Made by a program: the position numbers and the translations under genes. Under the pieces are notes generated by a model. It made no database searches. It was not told where the DNA came from and saw nothing but the letters and a program-made list of their open reading frames with translations. From Desulfobacterales bacterium (lineage in GTDB: Bacteria > Desulfobacterota > Desulfobacteria > Desulfobacterales > BuS5): DNA of 18,908 nucleotides. The stretch is from NCBI GenBank assembly GCA_016735355.1, contig JAERRQ010000162.1:1-18908 (forward strand), given 5' to 3'. How positions within the stretch are numbered: the stretch's first letter is position 1; the number at the start of each line of letters is the position of its first letter. Positions 14,182 through 18,908 of this stretch are shown here, piece after piece.

Positions 14182-16194
14182 TCAGGTTTTAGAAAATTTA
14201 ATAAGAATATCTCCTGTTTCAACCGGCTGACCTGCAGATACCAGAACCTCGGAAACCTTGGCATCACAATGTGAAGCAACGCCGCTTTCCATTTTCATCG
14301 ATTCAATTATCACAAGCTGCTGGCCGCGATGAACCATTTCGCCAGGTTTAACTTTAACTTCAACGATCATCCCCGGCATGGAGCTTACCAGAATATTTTG
14401 AGCCACCCGCTTTCGGGACTCGGGCATAAACCTGGCAAGTTCCCACTCTCTTGGGCTGTAAATCTCATAAGTGCGGACAATGCCGCAATATGCCGCTCTG
14501 ACAAAATTGCCCCGATTCTGCATTCTGAACATGTGGTCTTTGCCGTTGATTTCCAGGCTGAGTCTGCGTCTGTAAAATTCGAACTTTGGAGTAACAACCT
14601 TATATCCCACACCATCTACAGCCATCTTCCAATTTCTGCTCTCCTGGTCTCCACGCACTATAAGGTCAAAAACATCATCTCCCCCCTTAACTATATAATG
14701 ATAGCTGTCTTTCAGGGTTGCAGTTGCGCCTACCTGAGCCGCCATAGGTTTAAGAGAGAGCCTGATAAGATTTTTCTTGTTGTGATAGACAAGTGTCGCC
14801 GCAATCGCTGCATGATGAAGATGCTCTATATTGACGGCAGGCTTCGACTTCGGGTCGTCCATATATTTTTTAATGAAATCGGTTGAGATGTCTCCTTCAA
14901 TAAATACATGATGATTAATAACGGCATTGACAAAATTCAGATTTGTTGCAAAGCCTTCTATATGATAACCGTTCAGTGCGTTTGTGAGCGTTGCCATAGC
15001 ATCTTCCCTGGTTTCAGCATGGCAAATAATCTTTGCCAAAAGAGAGTCGTAATATACCCCGATCATGCTGCCGGCCTGAATACCGCTGTCAACACGAACA
15101 CCCTTGCCGCGCGGCTCAAAATATCTGGTGACTATTCCGGTTGAAGGCATAAAACCCATGGAAGGGTCTTCTGCACAGATCCTTGCCTCTATGGCCCATC
15201 CCGAAAACTTACAATCCTTCTGCTCCATTCCTAGTGGCTCACCGGATGCGATTTTAAGCTGAAGTTCCACAAGATCGAGACCCGTGACCATCTCGGTGAC
15301 AGGATGTTCTACCTGCAGCCGTGTATTCATCTCGAGGAAATAGAAATTTTTATTAGAATCAAGGATAAACTCAACAGTTCCCACGTTTGTATAGCCTGCC
15401 TCGCGCACAAAGCCGCAAGACAGTTTTCCCATTTTTTCTCTAAGCAAATTATCAACCGCAACAGATGGAGTTTCTTCAATTATTTTTTGATAGCGCCTCT
15501 GGATAGAACATTCTCTTTCGACCAGGTAAACCACGTTTCCATGATTATCAGCGATGATTTGGATCTCTACATGACGCGGTGCAGCAATATAACGTTCTAT
15601 GAATATCTGGTCATCTCCAAACGATTTTATAGTTTCTTTTTTACAGGCCGAGAGGGCATCTTCAATATCGTCTTTATCGTAGACAATTCGCATGCCTTTC
15701 CCGCCCCCCCCGGCCGCCGGTTTAAGAAGAACCGGATACCCGATGCGGTCTGCCTGGACAATTGCTTCATCCGTATCCGTGATAGGACGGTTGTGCCCGG
15801 GAACTGTCGGCACTCCGGCCTTGATGGCCATCTTTTTTGACACAATTTTATCCCCCACCGCCGCTATGGCGGCAGGTGAAGGGCCAACGAAAACGAGTCC
15901 CGCATCAGAAGTCATCTTACTGAATTCAGCATTTTCAGAAAGAAAACCGTACCCTGGATGAATTGCCCGGCAATTGGAATTCAATGCCGCATCGATTATT
16001 TTCTGTTTATTAAGATACGACTCGCTCGGGCGGGCACCACCGATAAAAACAGCCTCATCCGCCATATTGACATACATACTGCGAGCATCTTCTTCAGAAT
16101 AAACCGCCACCGTGCCGATTCCAAGTTTTTTGCAGGTTCTGATTATGCGGGCGGCAATTTCACCGCGGTTTGCAATTAAAATTTTATCAAACAT
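14182..16194 (-). CDS. Acyl-CoA carboxylase alpha subunit (biotin carboxylase + biotin carrier), acetyl-/propionyl-CoA type
   Basis: 670 residues from ATG 16194. Biotin carboxylase domain first: MFDKILIANRGEIAARI, HPGYGFLSENAEF, ATP-grasp loop KPAAGGGGKGMRIV, EMNTRLQVEHPVTE. A BT-like linker follows (about 460-590), then a biotinyl domain with biotinylated Lys634 in ESMKMES, 36 residues from the C terminus. It carboxylates biotin with ATP and bicarbonate and hands the group to the beta subunit. PccA-like architecture with the linker domain suggests propionyl-CoA or a broader acyl-CoA, but specificity cannot be read from this. ATG 16206, overlapping the upstream stop (ATGA), is in frame; ATG 16194 has GAGG 7 nt upstream and gives the canonical N terminus, so it is chosen. 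Second gene of the operon. Confidence 0.93.
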   Translation of the reverse strand: MFDKILIANRGEIAARIIRTCKKLGIGTVAVYSEEDARSMYVNMADEAVFIGGARPSESYLNKQKIIDAALNSNCRAIHPGYGFLSENAEFSKMTSDAGLVFVGPSPAAIAAVGDKIVSKKMAIKAGVPTVPGHNRPITDTDEAIVQADRIGYPVLLKPAAGGGGKGMRIVYDKDDIEDALSACKKETIKSFGDDQIFIERYIAAPRHVEIQIIADNHGNVVYLVERECSIQRRYQKIIEETPSVAVDNLLREKMGKLSCGFVREAGYTNVGTVEFILDSNKNFYFLEMNTRLQVEHPVTEMVTGLDLVELQLKIASGEPLGMEQKDCKFSGWAIEARICAEDPSMGFMPSTGIVTRYFEPRGKGVRVDSGIQAGSMIGVYYDSLLAKIICHAETREDAMATLTNALNGYHIEGFATNLNFVNAVINHHVFIEGDISTDFIKKYMDDPKSKPAVNIEHLHHAAIAATLVYHNKKNLIRLSLKPMAAQVGATATLKDSYHYIVKGGDDVFDLIVRGDQESRNWKMAVDGVGYKVVTPKFEFYRRRLSLEINGKDHMFRMQNRGNFVRAAYCGIVRTYEIYSPREWELARFMPESRKRVAQNILVSSMPGMIVEVKVKPGEMVHRGQQLVIIESMKMESGVASHCDAKVSEVLVSAGQPVETGDILIKFSKT

Positions 16195-16202
16195 AAAATA
16201 CC

Positions 16203-17756
16203 TCATAATGGAATATTACCGTGTTTGCGTTCTGCTCTATAAACCTTTTTATTTTCCAGGAACTGCAAGGAACGGATCAACCTGTGGCGGGTCTCTCTTG
16301 GAAAAATAACGTCGTCTATATAGCCTCTTTGGGCCGCAAGAAAAGGATTAACAAAGGTTTGTCTGTACTCCTCCATTTTTTCCGCCAAAAACTCTTCAGG
16401 ATTTACCGCTTTTTCGATTTCCTTCCGATAAATTATCTCGGAGGCCCCTTTTGGTCCCAGCACGGCTATCTCTGCTGAAGGCCAGGCATAATTAATATCG
16501 CCTCGTATATGCTTGGAGTTCATCACAAGATATGCGCCTCCATAGGCTTTTCTGACAATAAGCGTGATCCGCGGCACAACTGCCTCTACATAGGCATATA
16601 GCAGTTTTGCTCCATGCCGTATGATACCGCCGTGTTCCTGCTCCGGCCCCGGCATAAACCCCGGCACATCAACCAGGGAAATCAGCGGAATATTAAACGC
16701 ATCACAAAATCTGACAAACCGGGCGGCCTTGTACGAAGCGTTGCTGTCGAGCACGCCCGCCAGCACGGCGGGCTGATTGGCCACAAGTCCTACGGTCTGA
16801 CCGCCAAGGCGTCCAAGACCACAAATAATATTCCGTGCGAAATTTGACTGAATCTCCAGGAATTCCGCGCCATCCAGGATACTATAGATCAAAACATTCA
16901 TATCATAAGTCTGGTTGGGGTTTGGAGGAACCAGGTAGTCCAAGGCAGGATCGGTTCGGTCGGCCGGATCACCTATATCAAAAATAGGGGACTTCTGGAG
17001 ATTGTTGGAAGGAAGATAATTAATCAGCCTTCTGACTTCCCTGAGACACAAGATATCATTCGGCAAGACAAAATGAGCTACTCCGCTTTTTTCCATATGA
17101 ACATGCGCCCCGCCCAGCTCATCAGTGGTTATATCCTGATGAATTACGGTCCTGACCACATTGGGACCGGTAACAAACATATAGGATGTGTCTTCCACCA
17201 TAAAAGTGAAATCCGTTATGGCGGGACTGTATACGGCCCCACCCGCACAAGTACCCATTATGCATGATATCTGGGGAACAACACCGCTGGCCTCAACATT
17301 TCTGTGGAAGATTTCGCCGTATGCCGCAAGACCGTCAACGCCCTCCTGAATGCGAGCGCCTCCGGAGTCGTTAAGACCGATGATCGGCGCTCCCACCCGA
17401 ACCGCCTGATCCATTACCTTGCAGATTTTTTGCGAATGGGCCTCGCCGAGTGACCCGCCTATAACTGTAGAGTCCTGGCTGAAAATTAAAACTTCCCGGC
17501 CGTTAATTGTGCCGTGCCCCACAATCACACCGTCACCGGAATGAATTTGGCTTTTACCCAAAAGACTGCCGCGGCCGGTTTTCAGCATATCAAACTCTTC
17601 AAATGAGTTTTCATCGACCAAAAGCTCAATTCTCTCCCTGGCAGACAGCTTTCCGCGTTTGTGCTGTTTTTCTATTTTATCTTTTCCGCCGCCCATTAAG
17701 GCTTCATTGCGCATTTTCTTTAAAACGGGGATGTTGTCATTTATACAATTTTTCAT
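16203..17756 (-). CDS. Acyl-CoA carboxylase beta (carboxyltransferase) subunit, PccB/MmdA type
   Basis: 517 residues, two crotonase-fold carboxyltransferase halves. Seen: [15 protein letters not shown] near the N terminus, the oxyanion loops [20 protein letters not shown] and [16 protein letters not shown] in the first half, and [28 protein letters not shown] and [14 protein letters not shown] in the second. It transfers CO2 from carboxybiotin to acyl-CoA; with the adjacent alpha subunit it makes a complete carboxylase, so propionyl-CoA/acetyl-CoA carboxylase is more likely than the Na+-pumping decarboxylase, whose membrane subunits are absent here. Start ATG 17756 (TTG directly before it is not needed) with GAGG about 9 nt upstream. 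First gene of the operon; a foldback repeat lies 45 bp upstream. Confidence 0.93.
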   Translation of the reverse strand: MKNCINDNIPVLKKMRNEALMGGGKDKIEKQHKRGKLSARERIELLVDENSFEEFDMLKTGRGSLLGKSQIHSGDGVIVGHGTINGREVLIFSQDSTVIGGSLGEAHSQKICKVMDQAVRVGAPIIGLNDSGGARIQEGVDGLAAYGEIFHRNVEASGVVPQISCIMGTCAGGAVYSPAITDFTFMVEDTSYMFVTGPNVVRTVIHQDITTDELGGAHVHMEKSGVAHFVLPNDILCLREVRRLINYLPSNNLQKSPIFDIGDPADRTDPALDYLVPPNPNQTYDMNVLIYSILDGAEFLEIQSNFARNIICGLGRLGGQTVGLVANQPAVLAGVLDSNASYKAARFVRFCDAFNIPLISLVDVPGFMPGPEQEHGGIIRHGAKLLYAYVEAVVPRITLIVRKAYGGAYLVMNSKHIRGDINYAWPSAEIAVLGPKGASEIIYRKEIEKAVNPEEFLAEKMEEYRQTFVNPFLAAQRGYIDDVIFPRETRHRLIRSLQFLENKKVYRAERKHGNIPL

Positions 17757-17800
17757 CAACTAAACCTCGCTCATGTTAGATTAACTATATCAATTACCAG

Positions 17801-17891
17801 ATAAATAATTTCACAAGGCCGGAGTTGGGAAGTAGGTAGCAAAGCCTTAAGCTCCTACCCCGGCGATCGATAACGCAGTGAAATTATGTAT
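17801..17891 (+). repeat. Foldback element, copy 2 (same core, different arms)
   Basis: Arms 17801-17814 and 17878-17891 are complementary at 13 of 14 positions (left ends AATTTCAC, right begins GTGAAATT). The 63-nt core begins AAGGCCGGAG and ends GATCGATAACGCA, as in copy 1. Inside, GCCGG (17818-17822) can pair with CCGGC (17860-17864) and GTAGG (17832-17836) with CCTAC (17854-17858), giving a stepped hairpin. It lies in the upstream region of the acyl-CoA carboxylase operon. Confidence 0.7.
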
Positions 17892-18151
17892 GTAAAATTT
17901 TATATTATATAAGGAAACATAACAGTTATTGTTTCTGTAGCCAAATATTTGCAAGAAGCAAAAAAAAGAATTTAGCACATACGGCCTGGTAATGTAAATA
18001 GTGCCTGAACGAAAAATGCTAATTTTTCCGATTTATGAGTCATGCTAAAATTTTAATCCTTACAATACCAGCCCTTTCAAAATATAAATTGTTATATCAT
18101 TACATGATTTTAAAATTTGGCACACGGCACCCCACCCTCCCCACTTTTTTA
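17892..18151. other. AT-rich intergenic stretch without genes
   Basis: No ORF with coding character on either strand. It contains a small hairpin GAAAAAT/ATTTTTC (18011-18028) and a repeated word ATGCTAA (18016 and 18042). Nothing else was recognised. Confidence 0.5.
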
Positions 18152-18181
18152 TTGACTTTTTTTCATACATTATGTTATTTT
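18152..18181 (+). promoter_or_regulatory. Candidate promoter of the cobalamin-riboswitch transcript
   Basis: TTGACT (18152-18157), an 18-nt spacer, and an extended -10 TGtTATTTT (18173-18181). It would start transcription near 18188, just before the first riboswitch stem, which supports the call. Confidence 0.45.
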
Positions 18182-18189
18182 TTTTATAA

Positions 18190-18378
18190 ATCCAGGTGCT
18201 CATAAGGAGCTTAATAGGGAACTCCGTTAAATTCGGAGGCGAGCCCGTCGCTGTAATCGGGGACGAACACCGCTGTTTATTGCCACTGTTGGATAAATTG
18301 GGATTTTGATCCCAATTTGATGGGAAGGCGCGGTCAGTAGATTGATCCGAGAGTCAGAAGACCTGCCTGACCAAGTCA
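18190..18378 (+). promoter_or_regulatory. Cobalamin riboswitch
   Basis: The hallmarks appear in order: TTAATAGGGAA (18211-18221), hairpin CTCCG/CGGAG (18222-18238), a CCCG...CGGGGACG junction, GCCACTG (18282-18288), a variable hairpin AAATTGGGAT/ATCCCAATTT (18295-18318), GGGAAGGCG, and the B12 box AGTCAGAAGACCTGCC (18352-18367). CAGGTGC near 18193 and the 3' TGCCTGACC can close the outer stem; boundaries are approximate. It senses adenosyl- or methylcobalamin. It lies upstream of a TonB-dependent receptor, the standard target for repression when B12 is plentiful. Confidence 0.93.
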
Positions 18379-18436
18379 AATTCATGCCTTCGTGGAAAAA
18401 AGGCAAATCAAATAAGATCTATCAGGATAAAAAGGG

Positions 18437-18478
18437 AAATCCCCGGATCGTAAAACAACGGTCCGGGGATTTTTTTTT
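18437..18478 (+). terminator. Intrinsic terminator in the riboswitch expression platform
   Basis: AAATCCCCGGATCG (18437-18450) pairs with the complementary stretch 18459-18472 (one T-G pair) around a loop of about 8 nt, followed by a T-run to 18478. It lies about 60 nt after the B12 box and 43 nt before the receptor start codon, so regulation is likely by premature transcription termination. I could not identify a convincing antiterminator. Confidence 0.9.
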
Positions 18479-18521
18479 GTCCTGTCAAAAACATAAATTT
18501 TTTAGAAAAGGAGAAGAAAAG

Positions 18522-18908
18522 GTGAAAAAAAAGTGTTTTTCGTTTTTAATTTGTATGTTTATGCTGCTCCCTGGTTTAACCCAGGCAAAAGATGAAGAGC
18601 CGGTATCAACTTTAGACGAAATGGTGGTTACAGCCAGCCGTGTTCCGGAGAAGAAAAGGGATCTTACCACCAATGTAACTGTTATTGACGAAAATGATAT
18701 TAAACTTTCCGCAGCAAAAGATTTAGGCGATCTGTTGTCCGAAAAAGCGGGGGTATATATTAGAAAATATCCAGGTAATATGACTAGTATCGGTTTACGC
18801 GGTTTCAGAACTGAAACTCACGGTAACGACCTGAAAGGTAATGTGTTAATATTGCTAAACGGGCGCAGGGCAGGCACGGGCAATGCTGCCAAAATTATGA
18901 CAAAAAAT
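18522..18908 (+). CDS. TonB-dependent outer-membrane receptor, probable cobalamin/corrinoid transporter (5' part)
   Basis: Partial: 129 codons are open to the window end and the beta-barrel is outside. GTG 18522 start with GGAG 9 nt upstream; residues 1-23 form a signal peptide (KKK then a hydrophobic stretch ending LTQA). TonB-box-like LDEMVVTASRVPE lies near 31-43, and the plug domain begins with VTVIDENDIKLSAAKDLGDLLSEKAGVYIR and SIGLRGFRTE. The plug motifs are those of BtuB-like receptors. The substrate is inferred from the cobalamin riboswitch directly upstream rather than from the protein. Energised uptake would need TonB-ExbBD and a BtuCDF-type ABC system, not seen here. Confidence 0.9.
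   Translation, partial: MKKKCFSFLICMFMLLPGLTQAKDEEPVSTLDEMVVTASRVPEKKRDLTTNVTVIDENDIKLSAAKDLGDLLSEKAGVYIRKYPGNMTSIGLRGFRTETHGNDLKGNVLILLNGRRAGTGNAAKIMTKN

Noticed and set aside
14329..15840. Plus-strand open frames opposite the biotin carboxylase gene
   Set aside because: Antisense shadows of a gene with continuous conserved motifs.
16203..17756. Beta subunit of a Na+-pumping methylmalonyl-CoA decarboxylase
   Set aside because: The sequence is compatible, but the adjacent fused biotin carboxylase/BCCP subunit and absence of membrane subunits point to an ATP-dependent carboxylase.
17815..17877. Foldback core as an integron attC site
   Set aside because: Only the GATAACG word recalls a core site; the paired R'/R'' pattern, gene cassettes and an integrase are absent.

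Overview
The window reads as a chromosomal segment of an anaerobic, AT-rich Desulfobacterota organism, probably a sulfate reducer of the Desulfobacterales type (taxonomy is inference). The support is an HdrA-MvhD fusion typical of flavin-based electron-bifurcating complexes, futalosine-pathway menaquinone genes, a biotin-dependent acyl-CoA carboxylase operon, glycine-rich DUF5320-type small proteins, and a cobalamin riboswitch in front of a TonB-dependent receptor.

Left part (1-3600, mostly + strand): the 3' end of the hdrA-mvhD fusion, a small MITE-like inverted-repeat element with an apparent 11-bp target duplication, a PPC/DUF296 protein, a branched-chain aminotransferase (ilvE), and tRNA-Val(GAC) followed by a strong intrinsic terminator.

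Centre left (3593-7213, - strand): a compact four-gene operon. Read in transcription order it encodes an anchored coiled-coil protein of unknown function, an M99-family (Csd4/Pgp1-like) peptidoglycan carboxypeptidase with the unusual Gln zinc ligand, a bactofilin, and the tRNA methyltransferase TrmO. The first three look like a cell-shape (curvature/helicity) module comparable in logic to the Csd/CcmA system of Helicobacter. This is the most interesting gene set of the window.

Centre (7342-10202, + strand): mqnB and mqnD (menaquinone by the futalosine route, 4-bp overlap), then cinA. They are followed by 286 bp of repeats: a foldback element, a second inverted repeat carrying three 10-bp-periodic ATCTGTGT units, and a terminator.

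Centre right (10489-11592): two tandem glycine-rich DUF5320-like small genes (- strand), divergent from a MIP18/DUF59 iron-sulfur assembly gene (+ strand). A 13-bp perfect inverted repeat lies in the shared upstream region.

Right part (11589-17756, - strand): acyl-CoA carboxylase beta subunit, then the biotin carboxylase/BCCP alpha subunit, then an unusually long GH13 (sucrose-phosphorylase-like) enzyme. The last 1.1 kb (+ strand) holds a second copy of the foldback element, a promoter, a cobalamin riboswitch with a transcription terminator, and the start of a TonB-dependent receptor cut by the window edge.

The two foldback elements share a conserved core (AAGGCC...CGATAACGCA), but each is bounded by its own, locus-specific pair of complementary arms. 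That pattern is not explained by any family I recognise.
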